This document shows positions 56,846 to 64,000 of a DNA stretch of 64,000 nt, piece after piece. Within the stretch, counting starts at the first letter, position 1. Each line of letters opens with the position of its first letter. The translations under genes were made by a program, and so were the position numbers. The notes beneath the pieces were generated by a model, which made no database searches, was not told the DNA's origin, and worked only from the letters and a program-made list of their open reading frames with translations. Source of the stretch: Anoxybacillus thermarum (GTDB lineage: Bacteria; Bacillota; Bacilli; Bacillales; Anoxybacillaceae); assembly GCF_000836725.1 (NCBI RefSeq), contig NZ_JXTH01000002.1, positions 1 through 64,000 on the forward strand. Reading direction: 5' to 3'.

Positions 56846-59215
56846 GTGGAAGAAAAAATACGCTTGCCACATGCTCCTTTCTCAAATGAACAGTTGCTAT
56901 TTCATATGATGGATCAATTGTTCGATATCGTTTTTTTAATGAAAGTCGAAAAGGGACCGCGGTTTCGCTACGTGCGCGTCAGTCCGACAGCCCTCCATCT
57001 AGCGAGTTTAAGCGAAGAAGATATGGGGAAATATATTGAGGATGTGTATGATGAACATGTCGCAAATCTCTTAACCTTTCAATATATGAAAGTATGCAAA
57101 ACAAAATCTCTCGTCTCCTTTCGTGCTCGGATGAACGTAAAAGATGGCATACGTTTTGCAGAATCTACGTTAATTCCTCTTTTGAACGAAAAAAATGAAG
57201 TATCATATATTGTCGCATGTACGCGTGAAATTACCGATATGCTAAAAAAAGAAGAACAGCTAGAAGAAGCACAACAACTAATTGACTCTTTATTTACTCA
57301 CTCGCAAGAAGCTTTTATTTTATTTGACTTATTCGGGCATATTATTCGCGCCAACGAAGAAACAGAACGTTTATTCGGATTGGAACAAAAAGACATTGTC
57401 GGGAAAACGCTTTTCGACGTCATTCCTGTATATAAAGAAAATATCGATCAAACGTTACAACGATTAAGCGAAGGAAAACCGTTACATGCCATTCGCCTAA
57501 CAATGAAAACGAAAAACGGTGAGACGATATACGTTTCTGTAAACGCATCTCCTTTATTCAACAAAGACGGAAACATTATTGCAGGCTTTGCTAGCCTTTT
57601 AAATATTACCGATCTCATCCAAACGCAACAACAGTTACAAGAAAGCGAAAAATTACACCGTCACATCGTGGAAACCTTTCCAGAGGCGATTATGATTTGT
57701 ACAGATCAACAAGTAACGTATGCGAATACAGTCGCCCTCCGTATGTTCAAAGCATCAACGATTGAAGACGTACGAAACAAACCAGTCCAACAATTGATTC
57801 ATACCGTCCCGGAGCCAACCATCACAGCAATCGACGGCGAAACAATCCCTGTACAAATCGACATCCTCCCGTTCCCGTACGAAACAAACAGGACTGAACT
57901 GATGATCATTAAACCGAAAAAACCGATCGTTGTACACGAAAAAGAAAAAGTATATATAGATCGAACGGAGTTTATGGAAAAGCTAACCGATCTTCTTTTT
58001 ACGCATGAAGGCGTCGCCGTTCTGTTAGTTGATATACATCAATTTAAATTTATCAATAGCTTTCTCGGCTATGAAAACGGTGACGAGCTATTAAAACAAG
58101 TAAGCATGCGCCTGCACAACTCGATGAGTCGAAAAGCGATTTGGACACGAATCATCGGCGATCAATTCGCAATTGCCCTTTCGTATGAAAGACAAGAAGA
58201 AGTAAAGCGGTTCGCTAACATGATAAATGAGGCGCTCATCGAGCCATATCCGATTGCACAACAACAAATTCGCATTGGCATTCATATTGGAATAAGCTAC
58301 GCATACGATGCAAAATTATGTGCGAAAACGCTACTTAACAATGCAGAAAAAGCGTTATATTTTGCGAAAATGGAAGGAACAAACGTCGTGAAATCGTACG
58401 AAGCGCATATGTCGAACGCTTTCACCCGAAAAATCCAGCTTGAAAACGCCCTTCCGCTCGCAGTAGAAAACAACGAGCTCTTTTTGCTCTACCAGCCGAA
58501 AGTCAATGTCCACACCCGTTCATGTAACGTCGAAGCACTCGTCCGTTGGAAACATCCTCAGTTCGGGCTTGTCAGCCCGGCTGAATTCATTCCGATGGCG
58601 GAAGAAACGAACGCCATTTATGACATCGGAAAATGGGTGTTGCGTCAAGCGTGTCGTGATTTTGCGTTCTTACGCAAAAATACAACACAATGCACGAAAA
58701 TCGCGGTCAATTTATCAGCAAAACAATTGCTAGACGAACAACTAGTTGAAGATATTCAACATATTTTACAAGAAGAAGGTTGCGATGCCACTTGTTTTAT
58801 ATTTGAAATTACGGAAACGACGATTATTAAAAATCCTGAACATGCGGTAAAAACATTGGAACGTTTAAAACAGCTCGGTTTTTCGATTGCCGTAGACGAC
58901 TTTGGCGTCAGCTACTCGTCGCTTGAATATTTAAATCGCTTCCCGATCGATGAAGTGAAAATTGACCGCTCGTTCGTTCAAAACATAATAAACAATGAAA
59001 AAAGCAAAGAAATTGTGAGCGCCATTATTTCGCTTGCGCATAATTTACAGCTAACGGTTACCGCCGAAGGAGTCGAAACAAAAGAACAAGCGCAGTTTTT
59101 AGTTGAAAAACAGTGCGAACAATTACAAGGATTTTATTTTAGCCGCCCGGTTTCGCTCGAACAGCTCCCAAGCACGATCGCATCATTACAAAACATGATG
59201 AAATCCCCGATGTAA
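56846..59215 (+). CDS. PAS-PAS-GGDEF-EAL protein, probable c-di-GMP phosphodiesterase
   Basis: The 789-residue cytoplasmic protein has two or three PAS-like sensor regions (LIDSLFTHSQEAFILFDLFG near 148; a second near 275), then a GGDEF domain and an EAL domain. The GGDEF signature reads RIIGDQF instead of RxGGDEF, so the cyclase is likely dead. The EAL domain has VEALVRWKHP, NLSAKQLL, EITETTI, DDFGVSYSSL and KIDRSFV and looks active. GTG 56846 has GGAGGG nine bases upstream. It is a separate unit ended by a terminator on its own stop region. Confidence 0.88.
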   Translation: MEEKIRLPHAPFSNEQLLFHMMDQLFDIVFLMKVEKGPRFRYVRVSPTALHLASLSEEDMGKYIEDVYDEHVANLLTFQYMKVCKTKSLVSFRARMNVKDGIRFAESTLIPLLNEKNEVSYIVACTREITDMLKKEEQLEEAQQLIDSLFTHSQEAFILFDLFGHIIRANEETERLFGLEQKDIVGKTLFDVIPVYKENIDQTLQRLSEGKPLHAIRLTMKTKNGETIYVSVNASPLFNKDGNIIAGFASLLNITDLIQTQQQLQESEKLHRHIVETFPEAIMICTDQQVTYANTVALRMFKASTIEDVRNKPVQQLIHTVPEPTITAIDGETIPVQIDILPFPYETNRTELMIIKPKKPIVVHEKEKVYIDRTEFMEKLTDLLFTHEGVAVLLVDIHQFKFINSFLGYENGDELLKQVSMRLHNSMSRKAIWTRIIGDQFAIALSYERQEEVKRFANMINEALIEPYPIAQQQIRIGIHIGISYAYDAKLCAKTLLNNAEKALYFAKMEGTNVVKSYEAHMSNAFTRKIQLENALPLAVENNELFLLYQPKVNVHTRSCNVEALVRWKHPQFGLVSPAEFIPMAEETNAIYDIGKWVLRQACRDFAFLRKNTTQCTKIAVNLSAKQLLDEQLVEDIQHILQEEGCDATCFIFEITETTIIKNPEHAVKTLERLKQLGFSIAVDDFGVSYSSLEYLNRFPIDEVKIDRSFVQNIINNEKSKEIVSAIISLAHNLQLTVTAEGVETKEQAQFLVEKQCEQLQGFYFSRPVSLEQLPSTIASLQNMMKSPM

Positions 59216-59230
59216 CTCGGGGATTTTTTA
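59203..59230 (+). terminator. Terminator at the end of the second GGDEF-EAL gene
   Basis: ATCCCCGA / TCGGGGAT form an 8-bp stem with a 6-base loop and are followed by six T residues. The left arm lies in the last codons and the T run reaches the end of the convergent ABC ATPase gene. Confidence 0.85.
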
Positions 59231-60022
59231 TACAAGCACAGCGCGGTCGCTCGCGAACTGACTGCCACGAATACGTTGAAATTCTTGAAGAAGAGAGGAA
59301 ACAGTTAGCTTTTTCTTCTCATCCCCACTTGCTTCGAAAATGATTTGTCCTCCGTCCATCATAATTAAACGATTACCTAATTGGACAGCTTGTTCCATAT
59401 TGTGTGTCACCATTAACGTCGTCAGGCGATTTGTTTCAACAATTTGTTTCGTTAAGTCTGTAATTAGCTTTGCGCGCGCAGGGTCTAACGCCGCGGTATG
59501 TTCATCGAGAAGGAGCACATGCGGCTTCGTAAACGTCGCCATTAAAAGCGACAACGCTTGCCGCTCCCCGCCGGATAACAAGCCGACTTTCGCATGGAGA
59601 CGGTTTTCTAATCCGAGCTGAAGCGTCGCGAGCGTTTCTTTAAAAAATTCGCGCCGCTTTTTCGTTACACCGAAACGAAGAGTTCGCTTTACCGTTCGGT
59701 TATAAGCGATCGCTAAATTTTCTTCAATCGTCATATTTGGTGCTGTCCCTGCCATCGGATCTTGAAAGACGCGACCGATATAACGCGCTCGATCATGTTC
59801 ACTCATCGTCGTCACATCTTTCCCGTCAATCACAACTTCTCCTGTATCTGGAGCCAATCTTCCTGAAATAATGTTCATCAACGTCGATTTCCCCGCTCCG
59901 TTGCTGCCGATAATCGTTACAAAATCGCCCGGCTGAAGCGAAAGTTCGACATGTTTTAACGCCACTTTTTCATCGAGCGTTCCTTCGTTAAACACTTTCG
60001 TAATCTGCTTGAGTTGAAGCAA
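59228..60022 (-). CDS. ABC transporter ATP-binding protein
   Basis: The 264-residue ATPase has Walker A IGSNGAGKSTLMN, a Q-loop region VFQDPMAG, signature LLSGGERQALSLLMA, Walker B VLLLDEHTAALDP and switch His MVTHNMEQ. It belongs to the type found with permeases of the branched-chain-amino-acid/basic-membrane-protein class. The start is uncertain; TTG 60022 has GGGGTG six bases upstream and overlaps the permease gene by 35 bases, while GTG 60031 is the alternative. It is the third gene of a binding protein-permease-ATPase unit. Confidence 0.85.
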   Translation of the reverse strand: MLQLKQITKVFNEGTLDEKVALKHVELSLQPGDFVTIIGSNGAGKSTLMNIISGRLAPDTGEVVIDGKDVTTMSEHDRARYIGRVFQDPMAGTAPNMTIEENLAIAYNRTVKRTLRFGVTKKRREFFKETLATLQLGLENRLHAKVGLLSGGERQALSLLMATFTKPHVLLLDEHTAALDPARAKLITDLTKQIVETNRLTTLMVTHNMEQAVQLGNRLIMMDGGQIIFEASGDEKKKLTVSSLLQEFQRIRGSQFASDRAVLV

Positions 60023-60962
60023 CAGCTGCACCCCGCTTTCTCGCTTTCCGCTGTTTTTCGGCACGCGCCGCTACCATTTGCGGAACGACGAGCGCTAAAA
60101 TGACAATCATCGCTGTAATGAGCTTCACATCGCCTGTCTCTAAAAATTGGACGCGCAACGCAAGCGTGATGACGATGCGATATACAATGGCTCCGAAAAT
60201 CACCGCAAGCGTCGCCCGCATAATCGTTTTCGCCCCAAATAACGCTTCTCCGATAATGACCGACGCTAAACCGATGACAATCATGCCGATCCCCATGCCG
60301 ATATCGCTAAAGCCGCTATATTGCGAAATCAATGCGCCTGAAAACGCGACGAGCGCGTTTGACAAGCCGAGGCCGATCATCGTTAAACGGTCGGTGTTGC
60401 CTGAAAAACTAGCAATCATTTTTTTATTATCTCCGACGGCACGAAGCGCCAAACCGACTTCCGTTTTTAAAAATAAGTCAATGATGACTTTCACTACAGC
60501 GACTAAAAACATCCCGAAAACGATAATCGCCCACGTTTTCGGAACGAAAGGAAATATCGTTGCCAACGCTTGATCGAAACGTTGAAATGCTTTCGTAATG
60601 ATCGTCATGACCGTTTCTTGTTGTAAAAGTGGGACGTTCGGTTTATCCATAATGCGCAAGTTAATCGAATATAAAGCGATCATCATTAAAATCCCTGATA
60701 ATAAAGGATTAATTTTTCCCTTCGTATGCAAAAGGCCTGTCGCACATCCGGCGAAAAAGCCAGCGCCAAGCGCCGCAAGCGAAGCAATAAACGGATTGAC
60801 GCCGCCGACGATGAGGACGGAAGCGACTGCCGCCCCCGTCACAAAACTTCCGTCCACCGTCAAATCAGGAAAATCTAAAACGCGAAACGATATATACACC
60901 CCAAGCGCCATAAGCGCGTATAACAACCCTGCTTCCACTGAGCTAAACAATGCTGTAATCAT
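59988..60962 (-). CDS. ABC transporter permease
   Basis: The 324-residue protein has about eight to ten membrane segments and the BPD_transp_2 pattern LDFPDLTVDGSFVTGAAVAS and GLALRAVGDNKKMIASFSGN. It has a basic C-terminal tail overlapping the ATPase gene. It is encoded between the binding protein and the ATPase. AAAGGATGG stands before ATG 60962. Cargo is unknown; see the binding protein. Confidence 0.87.
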   Translation of the reverse strand: MITALFSSVEAGLLYALMALGVYISFRVLDFPDLTVDGSFVTGAAVASVLIVGGVNPFIASLAALGAGFFAGCATGLLHTKGKINPLLSGILMMIALYSINLRIMDKPNVPLLQQETVMTIITKAFQRFDQALATIFPFVPKTWAIIVFGMFLVAVVKVIIDLFLKTEVGLALRAVGDNKKMIASFSGNTDRLTMIGLGLSNALVAFSGALISQYSGFSDIGMGIGMIVIGLASVIIGEALFGAKTIMRATLAVIFGAIVYRIVITLALRVQFLETGDVKLITAMIVILALVVPQMVAARAEKQRKARKRGAAVASTQADYESV

Positions 60963-60980
60963 ACGGATCCATCCTTTGTT

Positions 60981-61961
60981 TTATTCAATAAATTCCGCCA
61001 TGCTATCCCATTCACTACGCCATTCGACACCCATCTCTTTTGCTGCTTTTTTATTAATGACAAGCTTCAATTTTTGCGGATATTGTACAGGAAGTTCAGA
61101 CGGCTTTTTCTTCCCCTCTAAAATGTCCGCTGCCATGACGCCTGCTTCATAGCCAATATCGTAGTAGTCAAAACCGTACGCCGCGAAACCGCCACGTTTC
61201 ACTGAATCTAACTCACCGACAAAAAGCGGTACATCTTGATCGTTCGCGACTTGAATGACCGACTCAAGCGCTGAAACGACCGTATTGTCTGTAATGACGT
61301 AAAAACAATCGACTTTGCCAACTAACGATTCCGCCGCTTGTTTCACTTCCGCCGATGTCGATACCGAAACAGGTACGATCGTTAAGTCCGTCCCTTCCAT
61401 CGCTTTTTTCACCGCATCTATTTGAGCAACAGAGTTTTGCTCGCCCGCGTTGTAAATCATGCCGACGCGATTTCCATTAACGAATTGATCAATAAATTGC
61501 ACCGTTTTCGGAATGGCATCTGGATGCGTATCCGTTGTCCCTGTCACATTTCCACCTGGATTTTCCATCGATTGTACAAGCTTCGCTCCAACCGGATCTG
61601 TCACAGACGTAAAGACGATCGGAATATCTTTTGTTGCATTTAATGCACCAAGCGCGCTCGGTGTCGAATTAGCGAAGATTAAATCGACGCCATCCGCAAC
61701 AAAGTTGTTGGCAATCGTTTGATTATTGTTCATATCCCCTTGTGCAATTTGCACATCGTATTCGACTTTTAACCCTTTCTCTTCAAGCGCCTTTTTAAAT
61801 CCGTTAAATGCCGCATCGAGCGACGGATGTTCAACAATTTGCGTCACACCGATTTTATATGTTTTCTCCTCGTTCTTTTCTGTTGTTGTTTTTTCTCCAG
61901 AGCATCCTGCTAGCACACTTCCTGCAAGCAACAACGCACCACACGTTTTTAACCACTTCAT
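60981..61961 (-). CDS. ABC transporter substrate-binding lipoprotein (TrpX-like family)
   Basis: The 326-residue protein has a lipoprotein signal ending SVLAGCSG, then a charged spacer and a type I binding-protein fold with KIGVTQIVEHPSLDAA and DGVDLIFANSTPSALGALNA. This is the ABC_sub_bind family (PF04392 type), as in TrpX of streptococci. Several members import tryptophan or other aromatic compounds, but many have no known cargo. GAGGGGG precedes ATG 61961. It is the first gene of the unit; no T-box was seen in the short leader. Confidence 0.84.
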   Translation of the reverse strand: MKWLKTCGALLLAGSVLAGCSGEKTTTEKNEEKTYKIGVTQIVEHPSLDAAFNGFKKALEEKGLKVEYDVQIAQGDMNNNQTIANNFVADGVDLIFANSTPSALGALNATKDIPIVFTSVTDPVGAKLVQSMENPGGNVTGTTDTHPDAIPKTVQFIDQFVNGNRVGMIYNAGEQNSVAQIDAVKKAMEGTDLTIVPVSVSTSAEVKQAAESLVGKVDCFYVITDNTVVSALESVIQVANDQDVPLFVGELDSVKRGGFAAYGFDYYDIGYEAGVMAADILEGKKKPSELPVQYPQKLKLVINKKAAKEMGVEWRSEWDSMAEFIE

Positions 61962-62053
61962 TCGTATCCCCCTCACTTTTTCGCTGTTTCGCTTTTATGC
62001 GTTAAATTATACAAATATATTTTCTAAATATCAAGTCAATTCTAAAAAATAAA

Positions 62054-62080
62054 TAAAAAAACGGTGCTTACATCGCACCG
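62054..62080 (-). terminator. Terminator after lcfB
   Basis: On the minus strand CGGTGC / GCACCG form a stem with a 7-base loop and are followed by a long T run. The stem lies partly within the last codons of the lcfB gene. Confidence 0.8.
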
Positions 62081-63618
62081 CTTTGAGAGATGACTTGTTC
62101 TTTTAATGCACGTCTTAAAATTTTTCCTGTCGTATTTTTTGGCAATTCCTCTAAAAATTCAATCGAACTTGGCACTTTATACTTCGCTAAATGCTCGCTA
62201 CAATAAGCGATTAACTGTTGTTCTGTCAACTGTTGATTTTTGCTCACAACATAACATTTTACCGCCTCTCCAAAATTCGGGTCTGGCACGCCGATGACTG
62301 CCGCTTCCACGACATCTGGATGGCTGTAAAGCACTTCTTCGACTTCACGCGGATATACGTTATATCCCCCGACAATAATCATATCTTTTTTCCGATCAAC
62401 GATGTAAAAATACCCTTCTTCATCCATTTTCGCTAAGTCACCTGTATATAGCCAACCATCACGAATCGTATGCGCTGTTTCTTCTGGCATTTTATAATAT
62501 CCTTTCATCACATTCGGACCGCGCACGATCAGTTCTCCGACTTCACCAACAGGCACTTCTTCTCCTAATTCATTGACGATTTTATTTTCAACATTCATGA
62601 TGCTCGTTCCGATCGAGCCCGGTTTACGCGGACGATCAAGCGGATTGAAACATGTAACTGGCGAAGCTTCTGACAGTCCATACCCTTCGGAAATGATAAC
62701 TTGAAACTTTTTCTCGAAGTTTTTCAATAACGCAACAGGCATCGATGCTCCGCCTGAAATACATAGACGCATATGCGCAAAATCTTCCGCTTTTCCGTCT
62801 GGATATTGATATAAAAAGTTATACATCGTTGGCACACCCGCAAAAACGGTCGCCTTTTGTTCACGTGCCACTTTAAATACTTCTCCCGGGCTAAATTTCG
62901 GGAGGATAAGCACCGTTCCGCCATTCATGAGCGGGGCATTGAGCGCCACCGTCAAACAAAAGACATGAAACATCGGCAACGTCGCAATGACGCGGTCATC
63001 TTCGTTTATTTTTAAGTAATCTGCGACATCTTGGGCGTTGCTGTATAAATTTTTATGCGTCAACATCGCTCCTTTTGGCTTTCCAGTCGTTCCTGATGTA
63101 TACAAAATGACCGCCACATCATCATCGTGAAGCTCTGGCCCGAAGAACGGCACATCACCTGTCGCCAGCACATTTGTAAACGATTTCATTTTTTCCGGCA
63201 CGAAGATGCCATGTTCTTTCCCTTGCGGTGTTTCACAAATGATGATGTGCTCGACATTCGGTAAACGTCCGTCAAGCTTCATAAGCGTCGGAATGACAAC
63301 ATCAAGCGCAATGACAACTTTCACATCGCCGTTTGTTAAAATGTAATGAATTTCATCTGCCGTATAAATAGGGTTAATCGGAATCACCGTCGCCCCTGCA
63401 CGCATCGCGCCATATAAACTGACGATAAAATAAGGTGAATTGCCTAACAATAGCGCCACATGATCCCCTTTGTTTACCCCAAGCTTGGCAAGTCCGCTGG
63501 CAAATTTCATTATGGCGCCGTTCAGTTCACCGTACGTTGCTGATGTTTGCTCGAACATATACGCCTGCTTATCTGGCTTTTGCGTAGCTATTTGCTGTAA
63601 CCGTGAAACTAAATTCAT
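62068..63618 (-). CDS. lcfB: Long-chain fatty-acid-CoA ligase
   Basis: The enzyme activates long-chain fatty acids for beta-oxidation. The 516-residue protein has [60 protein letters not shown] and the C-terminal lysine in NTTGKILRR. It matches LcfB (YhfL) of B. subtilis in size and motifs. The start ATG 63618 has AAAGGGGTGGGG upstream. A FadR-type operator lies 18 bases upstream of the start. Confidence 0.92.
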   Translation of the reverse strand: MNLVSRLQQIATQKPDKQAYMFEQTSATYGELNGAIMKFASGLAKLGVNKGDHVALLLGNSPYFIVSLYGAMRAGATVIPINPIYTADEIHYILTNGDVKVVIALDVVIPTLMKLDGRLPNVEHIIICETPQGKEHGIFVPEKMKSFTNVLATGDVPFFGPELHDDDVAVILYTSGTTGKPKGAMLTHKNLYSNAQDVADYLKINEDDRVIATLPMFHVFCLTVALNAPLMNGGTVLILPKFSPGEVFKVAREQKATVFAGVPTMYNFLYQYPDGKAEDFAHMRLCISGGASMPVALLKNFEKKFQVIISEGYGLSEASPVTCFNPLDRPRKPGSIGTSIMNVENKIVNELGEEVPVGEVGELIVRGPNVMKGYYKMPEETAHTIRDGWLYTGDLAKMDEEGYFYIVDRKKDMIIVGGYNVYPREVEEVLYSHPDVVEAAVIGVPDPNFGEAVKCYVVSKNQQLTEQQLIAYCSEHLAKYKVPSSIEFLEELPKNTTGKILRRALKEQVISQSGAM

Positions 63619-63635
63619 TTTCCCCACCCCTTTAG

Positions 63636-63653
63636 TGAATGAATGATCATTCA
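63636..63653. promoter_or_regulatory. FadR-type operator upstream of lcfB
   Basis: TGAATGAATGATCATTCA has the arms TGAATGA and TCATTCA separated by four bases. It matches the B. subtilis FadR consensus TGAATGAMTANTCATTCA at all positions but one. It also lies within an 18-bp perfect palindrome (63638-63655). FadR represses lcfB in B. subtilis until long-chain acyl-CoA appears. Confidence 0.8.
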
Positions 63654-63727
63654 TTTTAAAATTAAAAAAATTCTAAATGTATTATATTTTAAAATAAAAA
63701 AACAGGCAAGCGAGACATATTGAATTT

Positions 63728-63753
63728 AAAAAAACGAGGCTTTGTCGCCCCGT
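63728..63753 (-). terminator. Terminator after the exonuclease gene
   Basis: On the minus strand ACGGGGC / GCCTCGT form a 7-bp stem with one wobble and a 6-base loop, then a run of T residues. It lies two bases after the stop codon of the partial exonuclease gene. Confidence 0.7.
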
Positions 63754-63754
63754 A

Positions 63755-64000
63755 TTAAAACGATATGGATCGCATTTGGCTATCTGTGGCGCGCAGCAAT
63801 TCTCCCCACGTTCGGTAGCCGCGCATGCGAAATTGTTCCAACAGCTCAACGAATAAATACGCTGTCGTGAGCGCATCACCGATGGCGGAATGTCGTTCAT
63901 ACATGCGTGTGCCGAACGCCTGGGCATATCGCTCTAAATCGCGCATATCATATGACGGTGCAATAAAGCCGATTAAATCGAGCGTATCGATAAATGTCGG
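63755..64000 (-). CDS. DEDDh 3'-5' exonuclease (partial, C-terminal end)
   Basis: The 81 visible residues end a DnaQ-type exonuclease, with TLDLIGFIAPSYDMRDLERYA and RHSAIGDALTTAYLFVELL. The His and Asp in HSAIGD form the fourth and fifth catalytic positions of the DEDDh class. The gene continues past the window edge, so the remaining motifs and total length are unknown. The frame was read beyond the first in-window Met because the extension is in frame and fits the family. Confidence 0.82.
   Translation of the reverse strand, partial: PTFIDTLDLIGFIAPSYDMRDLERYAQAFGTRMYERHSAIGDALTTAYLFVELLEQFRMRGYRTWGELLRATDSQMRSISF

Noticed and set aside
61962-62067. T-box leader before the TrpX-like importer
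   Set aside because: The space is only about 100 bases, and no T-box sequence or terminator/antiterminator pair was seen.

Overview
The window looks like a chromosomal segment of a thermophilic, spore-forming bacillus of the Anoxybacillus/Geobacillus type. The signs are a complete gerP spore-coat operon, a Spo0E-like phosphatase, AddAB and SbcCD, strong AGGAGG-type ribosome sites with frequent GTG/TTG starts, and a membrane-anchored alpha-amylase with the features of the Anoxybacillus enzymes (GH13_45). Gene order from about 15.7 kb to 63.6 kb follows, with insertions, the order I recall for the Bacillus subtilis yhf-yhj-yis region (lcfB, yhfN, comK, yhjE, addBA, sbcDC, hlpB, gerP, yisI, yisK, yisL, yisN, asnO, yisP, yisQ, yisR). 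The synteny statement rests on protein recognition, not on an alignment.

Layout. 1-0.3 kb: the 3' end of a probable transposase abutting a truncated cbiC. 0.5-6.8 kb (minus strand): a cobalamin operon read from a B12 riboswitch, namely cbiW, the cobalt ECF transporter cbiMNQO, cbiH60, cbiX with a polyhistidine tail, cbiJ, and the broken cbiC. 6.9-17.5 kb: a maltodextrin block with malEFG, a membrane-anchored alpha-amylase, a GH31 alpha-glucosidase and a LacI-type regulator on the minus strand, and a divergent GH13_20 neopullulanase. The intergenic region carries palindromic operators and a cre site. 17.5-19.8 kb: an AraC-type regulator and a MATE exporter. 19.8-27.5 kb: a tightly coupled seven-gene carotenoid operon (three CrtN-family oxidoreductases, CrtM, a CruF-type hydratase, an acyltransferase and a glycosyltransferase).

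27.5-37.8 kb: asparagine synthetase, a DUF2777-like protein, a PAS-GGDEF-EAL protein, yisL, rocD, a FAH-family enzyme, a Spo0E-like protein, a DUF418 membrane protein and an acyl-CoA ligase. 37.9-40.1 kb: gerP operon with an extra seventh GerPA/PF-like gene behind a probable sigma-K promoter. 40.1-52 kb: HNH protein, sbcC, sbcD, addA and addB (recombination repair). 52-56 kb: a VTT-domain membrane protein, a short comK homologue, isocitrate lyase and an M48 membrane protease. 56.2-64 kb: a Sco1 copper chaperone, a second PAS-GGDEF-EAL protein, a three-gene ABC importer, lcfB with a FadR-type operator, and the end of a DEDDh exonuclease.

How the genes work together: the cobalamin block imports cobalt and performs early and middle corrin-ring steps. 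The maltodextrin block degrades starch outside the cell, imports the products and hydrolyses them inside; no ATPase for the importer is present. The carotenoid operon should make a hydroxylated, glycosylated and possibly acylated C30 pigment. It sits where B. subtilis carries yisP, a CrtM relative. No tRNA, rRNA, CRISPR array or prophage was seen.
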